A stretch of DNA of 64,000 nucleotides from Arion vulgaris (GCA_020796225.1 CM036753.1:66124865-66188864); one strand, 5' to 3'; shown: positions 42,725 to 52,945, counted from the first letter of the stretch. Made by a program: numbers and translations. The notes: generated by a model not told the origin, from the letters alone.

Positions 42725-43034
42725 AAATAAAACATTCCCTTAATTTGTAGTTGTGACTCAAACATTGAGTAAATGGGTATTACCAGTTTCAATTCTCGAT
42801 CGCAGACGATAATTACTCGGAATCTATTCTGCAATGGTCACTAGTGGCACCGATACTTTCAGTTTTGTAGTCAGTAATCGTAAAATATGTGACCGATCCT
42901 ACAGATGCCCGTTTACGAATAGATCAACTACGCTGACAAACCGTCGATACTGGTAGCGATCCGTTTAGGAATATATCTTAAAGTTGTATTTTGAGTAAAT
43001 GAAGGAATACAAAATGGCCGCATCTGATACTAAC
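42725..43034. other. No gene seen
   Basis: AT-rich single-copy-like sequence between two SINEs. Confidence 0.5.
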
Positions 43035-43490
43035 TCTAGTCTTCTTCTTCGAGGGCTCCAGATCGACCACTTGTTAACCCTCTATTTGTGATTTGTATGT
43101 GATCCGAACCTAAGAGCGATTGTACTTTGTGCCAGTTATATGTCTACAAATTGGCCAGCACACCCGATTTCTACAACGCTTTTTAGTTACTACGGCAGAA
43201 CACATTGTGACAACCGGTAAAAGCGAGGGTAAACGAGACAGGAAGATAGAGAGAGAAAACTTTTGGATAACCCGATTTCATGGCACGGTAGAGCGTCAAC
43301 ATCTGAGTTGATAGCAAACACCAAAGAGAGATCTCTGAAGATTCATGATCGCCTACGCCAGCCGGCACGGCACCTGATGATGAGCTTCCCTAGGCCCCTA
43401 CCTTAGGTGCCTCTTACAACATGCATTGTAGGTCGCAGTGTTACTATTCTTTGCTCTCCTTGAGAGCCCCAGTAACACGGACGTAACTAT
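43035..43490 (-). mobile_element. SINE family A split by a LINE 3' end
   Basis: Left part 43040-43195: TTC tail, ccacttgttaaccctct, ctaagagcgattgtac, cagcacacccgatttctac. Right part 43381-43490: cttccctaggcccctacc, a mutated core (cctcttacaacatgcattgt) and head. A family h LINE end at 43196-43382 lies between them, so the LINE came after the SINE. Confidence 0.88.
43196..43382 (+). pseudogene. LINE family h 3' end nested in SINE A
   Basis: Sequence acattgtgacaaccggtaaa, gaaaacttttggataacccg, catggcacggtagagcgtca, ctacgccagccggcacggca with a gatgatga tail. Matches 39950-40130 and the reversed 49200-49390. Encodes TTGKSEGKRDRKIERENFW-like residues. Only the last about 190 bp inserted. No clear target duplication. 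Confidence 0.87.
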
Positions 43491-43514
43491 GGTCCTGAAT
43501 GATTTTAAAAAAAA

Positions 43515-43610
43515 ATCATTATCTTGTGCATCGCCGACCGGCATAGGCGATCACAGATCTTTACAACATTATGTCCTGAGTACAGATTATAAGTTGGAAT
43601 ATTGACTTTT
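43515..43610 (-). pseudogene. LINE family h 3' end fragment
   Basis: Begins with reversed tail (atcattatcttgtgc), then gaccggcataggcgatcac, the 3' terminal motif of family h, before decaying. Confidence 0.6.
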
Positions 43611-43807
43611 TCTGCACCATGAAGTTAAGCTGTTCAGAATGTTCTCTTTAACACTATCTGTCCTAGCTACAACTGAACTTGAAGGGCGTCACTAATGTCA
43701 TTGCCTTCGATAAACCGTCAATTTTCTTTTGTTGCAATTTAAAAAAATATTCTTCTTCTTATCATTCTTAGAAGTATATTTACCATGGGACTTCTAATAC
43801 TAGTTTG

Positions 43808-43990
43808 CGGTCTATGTGGCTAAGTCGTTAAGCCGTTGTCATGCGTTCATTAAGATCGCGAGTTGAATTTTGACTATGCCGTTCTGTTAACGCTGATTTT
43901 TTCAAGAAATCTCAGATTATTTGCCAGAGTTCGTGTATATTCATTACTACATCAGGTGACGTGTTTTTCTACTCGAGAGGAACTCGAGCG
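43808..43990 (+). mobile_element. tRNA-derived SINE, family F
   Basis: Head ctatgtggctaagtcgttaa, B-box region gcgagttgaattttgac (mutated), body cgttctgttaacgctgattt and gccagagttcgtg. Diverged copy. Confidence 0.72.
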
Positions 43991-43994
43991 ATAG

Positions 43995-44625
43995 GTTTGT
44001 AAAACATTAACAATTAGGTCAACTCCTCGTTGTTAGGCCATTTGTTGTTCTAATAGTGTGGTAACCTTCATATTGAAATTTACTTTGTAAATCATTGAAT
44101 ATAGATTTCCTTATGAAGCTCTACGTGTATCCATAGTTTTAGATATGTTACGCAACTTTACTATCACTTATATTGTAATATTTCACAGAGAATGTATTTC
44201 TTCCATTGTTATGTTATCTGTACATAAAGATTGGCATCGACAACTTTAGCTGTAAGTATTTGTAGCCCCTCACATTTCTATTGTACATTTAGTCATCTGT
44301 CAACATTATGAAGCTTCTGGAAATGAGAGAACAGAATGACTGACCAAGGAAGATGCTACATAAAATACAGAATATACTTAGAGAGCTACACACGGAGAGC
44401 CATATAGTCAATGTAGAAACAATTACGGACTAGGGAAGACGAGTCCGAATATAATAATTCAATGAGCACAGTGTGCAGACTGTCACGTGCTGGTAACAAC
44501 GAAACCGATGAAAATTGTATAATGAAACGTATGTGAAGGGTCTAAATTAGTAGATACTGCAGCAGTGTTGTAAAAATATTATGACATAAATACGTACAAT
44601 GGATCGAATCTCGATTGCGTATCTA
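43995..44625. other. No gene seen
   Basis: Single-copy-like AT-rich DNA. No domain or array. Confidence 0.5.
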
Positions 44626-44629
44626 TATG

Positions 44630-44682
44630 TGATCAGTCTATATGGAGCGCAGAAGAAGAAGAAGAAGAAGAAGAAGAAAGGT
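44630..44682 (+). mobile_element. SINE family A tail remnant with (GAA)n
   Basis: gtgatcagtctatatggagc then a pure (GAA)n run resembles the A 3' end (gtggtcgatatggagcgttt, GAAGAA). Only the tail remains. Confidence 0.55.
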
Positions 44683-44854
44683 AATGGTTGAAAGTTGAAG
44701 GTTGAAAGTCACAGAATTTACTATTAGTGTACATAGTTTCACATATGACTCTATCCCCTCTTCTAGAAATGGAACGCCACCAGACGGGAGTATTTCATAC
44801 AAAACTAAATCTGGTGATCTAAAATTAATCCTTGGTATATGTGTACTACTTCTT

Positions 44855-45105
44855 TTTATTTGCGATCGTTCTTTACGACCAATTTTAATCACTCTTTGTG
44901 ATATGTTTGATCTTTGCCAAGAACGTGTATACGTTGCACATTAGTTTGGTAGACCCATAAACGCATAGACTTCTACATGTTTAGGACACGTGCATCCGAT
45001 TTCAGCCAAACCTCCTTAGTCGCCTCTTACGACATGCATGGCAGGTAACAGTGGTTCTATTCTTTACACCCCAAATTTGGGCCCTGGTAACCACTCGGGG
45101 TGGGG
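44855..45105 (-). mobile_element. SINE family B
   Basis: Minus-strand copy with a short impure tail, intact core (gtcgcctcttacgacatgca) and head (ggtaaccactcgggg) at the right, followed by a G-rich patch at 45096-45160. Confidence 0.9.
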
Positions 45106-45239
45106 GTGTGGGCTCTGTAACGCACACGGTGGGTGGTGGGCGGGGGGAAGGGGTGGTGTGTGGTTATATTGTATTCATTGTATCATAACTTCACAAACGG
45201 TGCCATATTCTGAACCAATAGCCCTCGGATGTTGACCAG

Positions 45240-45375
45240 AGCTCCACAGGAGGAGCAAAGAATAGATAACACTGTGCATAACTGGCACAACACACAATCG
45301 CTCTTAGGCTCAGATTACATAAAAATCACAAAGAGTGGCCGATATGGAGCGTTCAAAGAAGAAGAAGAAGAACCC
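45240..45375 (+). mobile_element. SINE family A, internally deleted
   Basis: gcaaagaatagataacactg (5' module) is joined directly to gcataactggcacaacac, cgctcttaggctcagatta and the GAAGAAG tail; the central core and body are missing. Confidence 0.78.
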
Positions 45376-45795
45376 AAAAGCGAACGCAGAAAAATAAGAA
45401 GAAGTTTACGTTAATTTTGCTCACTAAATAAATTCAATCTCCGAAGAGCATAGTGCTTATCATTTTACTTCAGAAATGGTCGAATGCGATGCTTTAACGT
45501 GTGACCACCTCTGGTTTATAGCATATAAATGCGATCTTAACATGGCGCCGTTTATAATACAAGCGAGGAAGCGATAAACAGTTGTGTTTAATGAATGATA
45601 CAGAGAAAAAAATGTCATACCCGCGCAGACACGCACAATCAACATCTCGTGTTAAAAGACTGATTGACTGTATATTCTGGATTATTATTTGTTTGAGTGT
45701 ATTCGAGCGCTGAACAGTATCTCTAATATCACATTCGCATAGTGAAGTTTCAGTGACCTAAACGTGTCACATATATAAATCATTTCTTAACCTGC

Positions 45796-46066
45796 GGGTT
45801 GTCTCGCTTCCATGTTGTCTGTACCCTAGAACTGGTGTTAGGAGTGAGGCTAGAACCGAGGGGTTGTCTCGCTTCCATGTTGTCTGTACCCTAGAACTGG
45901 TGTTAGGAGTGAGGCTAGAACCGAGGGGTTGTCTCGCTTCCATGTTGTCTGTACCCTAGAACTGGTGTTAGGAGTGAGGGTAGAACCTGAGGTTGTCTCT
46001 TCCATGTTGTCTGTACCTAGAACTGGTGTTAGGAGTGAAGGTAGAACCTGAGGGTTGTCTCAAGCT
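45796..46066. repeat. 65-bp tandem repeat (about 4 units)
   Basis: Units gggttgtctcgcttccatgt, tgtctgtaccctagaactgg, tgttaggagtgaggctagaa. The first units are near identical; the last are shortened. It runs directly into the 26-bp array. Confidence 0.95.
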
Positions 46067-46067
46067 C

Positions 46068-46715
46068 CATATTGTTTTCTACTTCCTCAGTCTCATGTTG
46101 TTTCTACTTCCTCTGTCTCATGTTGTTTTCTACTTCCTCAGTCTCATGTTGTTTTCTACTTCCTCTGTCTCATGTTGTTTTCTACTTCCTCGGTCTCATG
46201 TTGTTTTCTACTCCTCGTCTCATGTTATTTTCTACTCCTCAGTCTCATGTTGTTTCTACTTCCTCGAGTCTCATGTTATTTTCTACTTCCTCAGTCTCAT
46301 GTTGTTTTCTACTTCCTCGGTCTCATGTTGTTTTCTACTTCCTTCAGGTCTCATGTTTTTTACTTCCTCGTCTCATGTTGTTTTCTTCACTTCCTCAGTC
46401 TCATGTTATTTTCTTATTCCTCGTCTCTATGTTGTTTTTACTTTCAGTTCCATGTTGTTTTCTACTCCTGGTCTCATGTTGTTTCTCTTCCTCGGTCCAT
46501 GTTGTTTTTACTTCCTCTGTCTCATGTTGTTTTCTACTTCCTCGTCTCATGTTTTTCTACTTCTGGTCTCATGTTATTTTCTACTTCTGGTCTCATGTTG
46601 TTTTCTACTTCCTCGGTCTCATGTTGTTTTCTACTTCCTCGGTCTCATGTTATTTTCTACTTCCTCGGTCTCATGTTATTTTCTACTTCCTCGGTCTCAT
46701 GTTGTTTTCTATATG
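46068..46715. repeat. 26-bp tandem array (about 25 units)
   Basis: Units ctcatgttgttttctacttc with ctcggt, many 1-3-base indels. Open frames of 224-243 codons (FYFLSLMLF-type) cross it in all three plus frames and are artefacts. The right edge runs into reversed LINE c sequence (tcctagaataatccagcatc, cttcagtttcccaag). Confidence 0.95.
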
Positions 46716-47625
46716 GCTTCCTAGAATAATCCAGCATCCTTCAGTTTCCCAAGACGTCTGCCTCTTCTTGTCTGTTTAGGGATTAAGTTTCCCAAGAAGT
46801 CTGTCTCTTCATGTCTGTTTAGGGATTAAGTTTCCCAAGACGTCTGCCTCTTCTTGTCTGTTTAGGGATTAAGTTTTCCTAGAAGTCTGCCTCTTCTTAT
46901 CTGTTTAGGACATCAGTTTCCCAATAAGTCTGTCTCTTCATGTCTGTTTAGAGCTTCAGTTTCCAAAGAAGTCTGTCTCTTTATGTCTGTTTAGGGCTTC
47001 AGTTTCCCAAGAAGTCTGTCTCTTCATGTCTGTTTATGGATTAAGTTTCCCAAGAAGTCTGTCTCTTCATGTCTGTTTATTTCTTCAGTTTGCCAAGTAG
47101 TCTGTCTCTTCATGCCTGTTTATTTCTTCAGTTTGCCAAGTAGTCTGTCTCTTCATGTCTGTTTATTTCTTCAGTTTGCCAAGAAGTCTGTCTCTTCATG
47201 TCTGTTTATTTCTTCAGTTTGCCAAGAAGTCTGTCTCTTCCTGTCTGTTTATTTCTTCAGTTTGCCAAGTAGTCTGTCTCTTCATGTCTGTTTATTTCTT
47301 CAGTTTGCCAAGAAGTCTGTCTCTTCATGTCTGTTTATTTCTTCAGTTTGCCAAGTAGTCTACCTCTTAACGTCCGTTTAGGGCGAATCATTTTCCGTTT
47401 CCTTTCCCACTTCCACTCAAGCGTCTGTTTATTGACACTCAACTATGTCAACTATGTCTTATGCAGGGTATGTCCGACCCACAGCTATTTCCTCCTTCTG
47501 ACTTGGGCCATCATGGTTTCTTGCCCAGTCCTTATCTACAGGTCTGTGTTTATCACTTTGTTATACTATCTCAGTCTTAGAATCCAGCAAAGACATTTGT
47601 TGATAAAGTTCTATATTTTTATATT
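46700..47625 (-). pseudogene. LINE family c C-terminus containing a 43-bp expansion
   Basis: The left edge 46722-46760 matches, reversed, the LINE c stretch SLLGKLKAARLSWET. The right part 47380-47620 continues into the reversed upstream coding (NPHGKRKRG-like, cttttgacttgggccatcat region, HGSET and earlier). Between them the TWRRSLLGKL-coding segment is amplified as the array at 46735-47375. Same arrangement as the 40-42 kb array but in a different LINE family and strand. Confidence 0.83.
46735..47375. repeat. 43-bp tandem array (about 15 units), LINE-derived
   Basis: Units cagtttcccaagaagtctgt, ctcttcatgtctgtttag plus five bases. The unit aligns with reversed LINE c DNA at 36753-36792 (cagtttcccaagaagacttc, gtctccaggtctgtttaga). 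Right-hand units carry a gtttgcc and tttcttc variant that spread as a block. Confidence 0.95.
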
Positions 47626-47644
47626 TGTACGAGATTATACTTGG

Positions 47645-48540
47645 TGTGGGCGTCCGTAGCTTAAGCAGTAGTGAGCTCGATCACAACCCAAGCGTACCTG
47701 GTTGATCCTGGGTGGCAGTTTGGAAGCTAATTCGTTCCCGTGGAAAAGAACGGTAAAAATATATCTCACCGTTCATAAAGCAATATCAAACTACTGGGAC
47801 AGGCCTAGCAAGCCGACAGTGGTATAATCCAATTTGTGCTCGTAGAATTATGAAGAGATTTCGAAAACGGTAAGCAGGGACACAGGGGGGGAAACCAAGA
47901 AATAACATCAAGATATGCACTATTAATATCTGTGGAGCACGAGGAAAATTTCAAGACATCGTAGAACAAATGAAAAAAACGTAAAATAGCAATATTAGGA
48001 CTAGCAGACACACGCACAAAGGACATTATGTTACCAGTGCCAAACCTGGACGCTGACAACAAACGATAGAAGAAAACTAGTCACAACAAAGATGAAGTGT
48101 CTACGCAGAATGCTGGGTGTAACAAGAAGAGACCGGTTGAGAAATGAAGACATCAGGAAAAAAAGTGGGTACAACATCAGTACTAGACTTCATCAAGAAA
48201 CAACAAATTAAATGGTTCGGTCACGTAAGCAGATTACCATCAGACAGTGCACCCCAAAGAGCAATGCTGCTCGATACAATGGGTACAAAGCAAAAGGCCG
48301 GCCACGCAAAAGATGGACCTCAGAGATAACAGAGGCGACGAAAGAGACTATCTACGAAGCGCATACTAGGCCCGTTTTAGAAATCTCTTCCTGACCTGAC
48401 GCTGTGAGGCATACAGGATTCGAGAAAGAAAGAAAGAAACTACTGAACGTGTAAGGTGTGCCTAGAAAATCAACGACTCTTTTACTGTGGTTGATGACTA
48501 AGTCATGTAAAGAATATACCCCAATTTTCATTGTTCTTTA
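47645..48540 (+). mobile_element. SINE family C interrupted by an internally deleted LINE
   Basis: Left part 47645-47796: head gtccgtagcttaagcagtag, B-box region ggttgatcctggg, body ctcaccgttcataaagcaat. Right part 48437-48540 resumes with aaactactgaacgtgtaagg, tgtgcctagaaaatcaacga and the 3' end. A 640-bp LINE lies between. Confidence 0.92.
47797..48436 (+). mobile_element. Internally deleted LINE (endonuclease start joined to RT C-terminus) with TSD
   Basis: Flanked by identical 9-bp target duplications aaactactg (47788-47796 and 48437-48445), with a (GAAA)n-type tail. The 5' part (about 47905-48060) encodes KICTINICGARGKFQDIVEQ then (shifted) KIAILGLADTRTKD, the start of an AP-endonuclease domain (N-x-x-GA and the GLxETR motif). 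At about 48060 it jumps to the C-terminus: KLVTTKMKCLRRMLGVTRRD, DFIKKQQIKWFGHVSRLPSD, KGRPRKRWTSEITEATKETI, ending in a stop after LEISS. Most of the endonuclease and all polymerase motifs are missing. Because the duplication encloses both parts, this is one insertion, and the deletion happened before, during or after it. Confidence 0.88.
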
Positions 48541-48544
48541 TACT

Positions 48545-49125
48545 TGGTGACTAATCACGTCTTCGATCCATACAGCAAGACGGGTTTCACATTTAAGTTG
48601 AATAGAAAATATATGATACAAAGCTACGAGATACTGAAATGTAGAATATTGAAGTGTCGGATAATGAAGTTCGACTTGATTGATGTACATGATAACGGAT
48701 TTGCAGTGCGGATACATAATATTGTATTTTTTCTAGTCTTGCATAGGTGTGCACCGCACACATAGCACTCATGGAGAATACGCGCCTGATGATAACTGAT
48801 TAAAAACGTTGATACAGAACGTTGTAATTTTTCTTATATTTTCCTCCTATTTATCTCACATTATCTCACGCTGGACCATGTTATGCTATTGACTGTAGGA
48901 ACAATAACATTTCAACATAAAACACAATGACATCTGGGGGATTGGATCTTTGCATGGTGTTGTCCTTGCTAGCTGTTATACAAGACACATGGATTAATGG
49001 AATAGCCAAGTTTACGCCCGTGCGCGACAGGAAGGAATATTAATAAGCAGTTTGTTCCTGGTCGACTCTGTCAGTACTGATGTTAGGTTAGGAATTTATG
49101 GCCAGCTTCAACCGATATAAAAACA
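48545..49125. other. No gene seen
   Basis: Single-copy-like DNA with no array or domain. Confidence 0.5.
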
Positions 49126-49129
49126 GAAA

Positions 49130-49860
49130 TTGCTGAAAAAAATTTGGGACATATAATGGGGGACAACATACTCATACAGGGGAAGAATATATATCATTAT
49201 CATCAGGTGCCGTGCCGGCTGGCAAAGGCGATCATGGAGTTCCCCAAATTTATGTCACTGGTGTGTGCTATCATCTCAGATATTGACGTTATTCCGTGCC
49301 GTGACGTTATTCAGGTTGTCTAAAATTTTCTCTCTCTGTCTTCCTCGGTTTTCCCCTCGATTTTACCGGTTGTCACAATGTGTTATAAGCCTCTTCTCAT
49401 TACATGTCCGAAAAAGATGATTGCCTCTTTCTTATATTGAAAATAAGCTTTCTCTGTGCCTTGGCCTCTTTCAACGCCTCCACCACATTCATTTTAGCAG
49501 TCCATGGGATTCTCATCACTCTTCTGTAAAACAACATCTCTGTTGCATCTAGATATTTTTTATCTGTTTTGTTTACTGTCCATGACTCGACTCTGTATGT
49601 CAGTATTGACTCTATGTAGCACCGAATATATAGATTTGGACATATAAAAAAGACACGAAGACTTGGCGGAAGACCATCATGAAGGTGCCATACCGGCAAA
49701 GATAATAAGAGGAATACCACGGAGAAGATGGATTCAGCATGTAACTGATGGTTTGAACATGACGGCTACAGAGGCGGAACATCTGGCCCATGAGAGAGAA
49801 ATTCCGGTGGACTGTTGGGGTGGCAAAGTTCTGCTCAAGACAAGCTATTTGATGATGATG
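49130..49860 (+). pseudogene. LINE family d C-terminus split by LINE family h
   Basis: Left piece 49130-49193 (gggacatataatgggggaca, gaatatata). Right piece 49624-49860 carries the FGHIKK-equivalent (tagatttggacatataaaaa), GIPRRRWIQHVTDGLNMTATEAEHLAHERE, VLLKTSYLMMM, and runs into a TA microsatellite. The insertion of the h element at 49194-49623 is flanked by gaatatata. Confidence 0.83.
49194..49623 (-). pseudogene. LINE family h 3' end nested in LINE d, with TSD
   Basis: Minus strand, about 430 bp. From 49620 leftward it encodes CYIESILTYRVESWTVNKTD, then MLFYRRVMRIPWTAKMNVVE (FYRRILRIPWT motif) and a RKLIFNIRKRQSSFSDM stretch. Then comes the reversed GKIEGK-equivalent and the ccggcacggcacctgatgat 3' end. 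Target duplication gaatatata at 49185-49193 and 49624-49632. Confidence 0.9.
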
Positions 49861-49913
<53 letters not shown>

Positions 49914-49965
49914 GAGGGAGAGAGAAAGGAGAGAAAGAGAGAGAGAGGGAGAAAGAGAAATAAAA
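49861..49965. repeat. (TA)n(GA)n compound microsatellite
   Basis: About 40 bases of TA followed by about 60 bases of GA-rich sequence. Continues the LINE d tail and gives rise to the YIYIYRERER frame. Confidence 0.97.
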
Positions 49966-50149
49966 AAATTAAGTGCCGAATATATATTATATATACGTTC
50001 ACTCTAATAACAATTCAAATTAGAAGGATAATGTCATCATATGTAAACGACTATGTTAATATGATAGAAATATAAATATTCAAAGAAATCAAACATTTGG
50101 CAGATCAAATAATGTAAGCACATACATAGATAGGTCATACTACTCCAAA

Positions 50150-50645
50150 CGATGTCACTTTGTTAAAGGTCATGTCACTTTGTTGAAAGTCATGTCACTT
50201 TGTTGAAAATGATGTCATTTTATTGAAAGTTATGTCATTTTATTGAAGATTATGTCGCTTTGTTGAAGATTGTGTCACTTTGTTACAAATTTTGTCACTT
50301 TGTTGAAGATTATCTCATTTTGTTGAAAATTAGGTCACTTTGATGAACATTATGTCACTGTGTTGAAAGTCATGTCCCTTTGTTGAAAATCACGTCACTT
50401 TAATGGCATCTGTCACTTTGTTGAAAGTCATGTCACTTTATTGAAAATCGTATCAATTTGATGATACCTGTCACTTTGTTGACAATTATGTCACTTTATT
50501 GAAATTCGTGTCAATTTGATGGTACCTGTTACTTTATTAAAAATCATGTCATTTTGATGGCAACTGTCACTTTGTGGAAAATAATGTCACTTTGATGACA
50601 ACTGTCACTTTGTTTTAAAATATGTCAAATTATTAGCCGATGAAA
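50150..50645. repeat. Degenerate array, about 20-bp unit
   Basis: Repeats of tgtcactttgttgaaaat with variable joining bases over about 500 bp. Old and diverged. Confidence 0.92.
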
Positions 50646-50692
50646 ATTGATAATGTGTAGGAAGCAAAACCGATGTCAGAACTAAACAACTG

Positions 50693-50868
50693 GGTCTCTG
50701 TAGCGTAGAAGTTTGTGCTCGTTTCTTGTTTCAAAGGTACTCGTTTCGCTCCCTCGTTGAGCCGTAGGGATATTTTACCAGAGATCACTGATCTCAGTGT
50801 AGGAGAGATAGAATTCCGAGTCCTGTCGGAGACTGACTATAAAACGTAGGTCCCATCTTCAAGTTTTT
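50693..50868 (+). mobile_element. SINE family D, 5' half
   Basis: Head ctgtagcgtagaagtttgtg, B-box-like gtttcgctccctcg, then gatcactgatctcagtgtag and gtcctgtcggagactgac. It stops at the insertion of SINE E at 50869; what follows E is D sequence in the opposite orientation. Confidence 0.85.
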
Positions 50869-51073
50869 TGTTTTTTCCCGATCCGGAAGCACTTGAGCTT
50901 TTCAGCTCTTCGGCTCGGTGCCATGGACATCGTAACCCTTCGGTTCGGTGCCACGAACACCGTAAATCTGGGGAATCTGTGGCTTTTCTGCCATCCCGTG
51001 GAATTGAACCCGCACACACAGAGGGATAGTCACCCGTAGTCCAACGCGCTACGAACACGCTGGGCAGACGGGC
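50869..51073 (-). mobile_element. tRNA-derived SINE, family E, complete
   Basis: Minus strand: T-rich tail at the left, B box ggttcaattcc (minus strand of 51000-51010), A-box region tagcgcgttggactacgg, end ctgggcagacggg. No target duplication is obvious because the right flank is the inverted D arm. Confidence 0.9.
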
Positions 51074-51542
51074 CACTTTGATGAATAACTATTTGTGATT
51101 CGATTTCTTTCTTACACAGGAAGATCTGAACGACAGTGCACGAACTCTGTAGCACCGGCGAGTGTCCCCGAAGTATTTTTGAAGATGGGAAAATATGTTG
51201 TATGGATTTTATAAATATCTTTCTACCGAATTTTGCCCGTCAGCGACTTTTCAGCGTGCTCTTCTAGATTTGAACTGCCAGGGGTTCTTTCAAATTTTTC
51301 TGGGCAGACGGGCGTTCAAGTTTTGAAAGAACCCCTGGCAGTTCAAATCTAGAAGAGCACGCTGAAAAGTCGCTGAAGGGCAAAATTCGGTAGAAAGATA
51401 TTTATAAAATCCATACAACATATTTTCCCATCTTCAAAAATACTTCGGGGACACTCGCCGGTGCTACAGAGTTCGTGCACTGTCGTTCAGATCTTCCTGT
51501 GTAAGAAAGAAATCGAATCACACATAGTTATTCATCAAAGTG
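51074..51542. repeat. Large palindrome: 221-bp arms, 27-bp spacer, 99 percent identical
   Basis: Left arm 51074-51294 and right arm 51322-51542 are reverse complements with no indel and two mismatches (near 51095 and 51240). Each arm is the 3' half of a family D SINE; the right arm continues into the normal D 3' end to about 51575. The 27-bp spacer contains tttttctgggcagacgggc, resembling the two ends of SINE E brought together. Confidence 0.97.
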
Positions 51543-51574
51543 CAATCATGATAGTCCATCAATCAATCATACCA

Positions 51575-52015
51575 ATACCCAGTGTGTCTCTTGCACCCAT
51601 ATGCTGCTGGGTCGACCCGAGATCCGTTGCAGGGGGACACGAACCTCCCCTTAACTAGGGATTTAGAATCTGCTATCACACGTCTATGAATCAAGTGCAA
51701 GAGCTACTACGCCATTTCGGCTCACGTCGTCTATTTTTGTATCACTTTCAATAAATTTCTCTTCATTGCTAATTTGTCTAGAATTGTTTGGTTTTGTGCT
51801 TGAGAAATACACTCAATACTTCTGTAAATCTACATCTCAAGAGGTTTAATTTTGTCTTCTTGTTGCTTGTTGAGTGCTCAATTTATAATTAAACATTGCG
51901 AAATATAAAACAGAATCAATAACTGAATTGATCATCTTCGTTAGGGAAAGGAGGCTGTAGAGAGGGGTGGATGCTTGTGTCAGTCGGTTTAGCGTGTGTA
52001 GGTGTATGCATATAC
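51575..52015. other. No gene; one tRNA-like patch
   Basis: The minus strand near 51650-51722 reads atggcgtagtagctcttgca (A-box-like) with no good B box. The rest is AT-rich. Confidence 0.45.
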
Positions 52016-52017
52016 AT

Positions 52018-52245
52018 AAATACACGCCGCAAATACACACACGCACAAGCACATACACACACACAACACACATACAACAAACACAAAATACACACGCAAC
52101 ATACACACACAGCAGCGCATACAGACATACATACACACAACATATACAAAACAACATACGCAATATATACACACACCCCAAACACGCACACACAATACAC
52201 ACACTCACGCGCACACACACACACAACTACACACACATACATGTA
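52018..52245. repeat. (CA)n-rich low-complexity region
   Basis: Impure acacacata repeats. Both strands stay open for 100-149 codons (CVCVCV or HTHTHT), which is compositional and not coding. Confidence 0.95.
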
Positions 52246-52534
52246 TACAAACATTCGATTTTTGTCTTTAAAAAAAAAAAGATGATATATTACGTTTTGG
52301 GAACAAGAAAAATTGTAAACAGTGTTTCGTTTGCTTCTTTCATTTCTCCCACTTGTGACCAGCACTTGCTCTGTGTTTGACTAATACGAAACCAGGTATG
52401 GTTACTGTATTTTGATCACAATTGTTTAGTGACACCAGAAACATAATCACACACAAAGTGTTTCTGTTTTTATTGTTTACGTTAGGTGTCGTATTAATAT
52501 GTGTAATCCCAATATGCTTTTATATTTTTATCAT

Positions 52535-52945
52535 CATCAAGGTGAGTATCCTTTATAAGACGTTGCTCTCTTTGCAGCGCATCTGAAATTCACTCTGTCT
52601 CTAGCCAGTTCACCCACTTCGTCGATGGTCATATTCATGGTTTCTTTAATATCTTGAAGCCATCTTCTTCTTGGTCTGCTTCTGCGTCCTGGGACCATGC
52701 CCTCTAATATTGTTCTCTCCAGACATCGTGACGCTTGATGTTACCAAAGTATCTAATTTTTCCGAATAGTATATTGTTTATCAACCAATTATCTTTAACA
52801 TTCACTCTTTCAGGACATCCTTTGTTCTGTCGATGGTGTTCGTAGAATCTTTCTGTAGCATTTCGTTGCGAAGGACTGAATTTTCGTTCTTGTTGTTTGT
52901 GTAATGTTTCATGATTCACAGCCATAAGTAGTCACTGGAAAAATG
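52535..52945 (-). pseudogene. LINE family e, RT C-terminus
   Basis: About 85-90 percent like 32485-32935: VNVKDNWLINNILFGKIRYF then GNIKRHD, REQY, and left of that the reversed RRRWLQDIKETMNMTIDEV-equivalent. Frameshifted near 52720. Confidence 0.87.

Noticed and set aside
44650..44682. GAA expansion as an intronic regulatory repeat
   Set aside because: Best explained as the tail of a family A SINE; no gene around it.
45993..46779. Three overlapping 224-243-codon frames as membrane proteins
   Set aside because: All three plus frames are open across a T-rich 26-bp array with frequent indels; this is composition, not coding.
51846..52380. Cys/Val- or His/Thr-rich frames as secreted peptides
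   Set aside because: They translate a (CA)n-rich low-complexity region on both strands.
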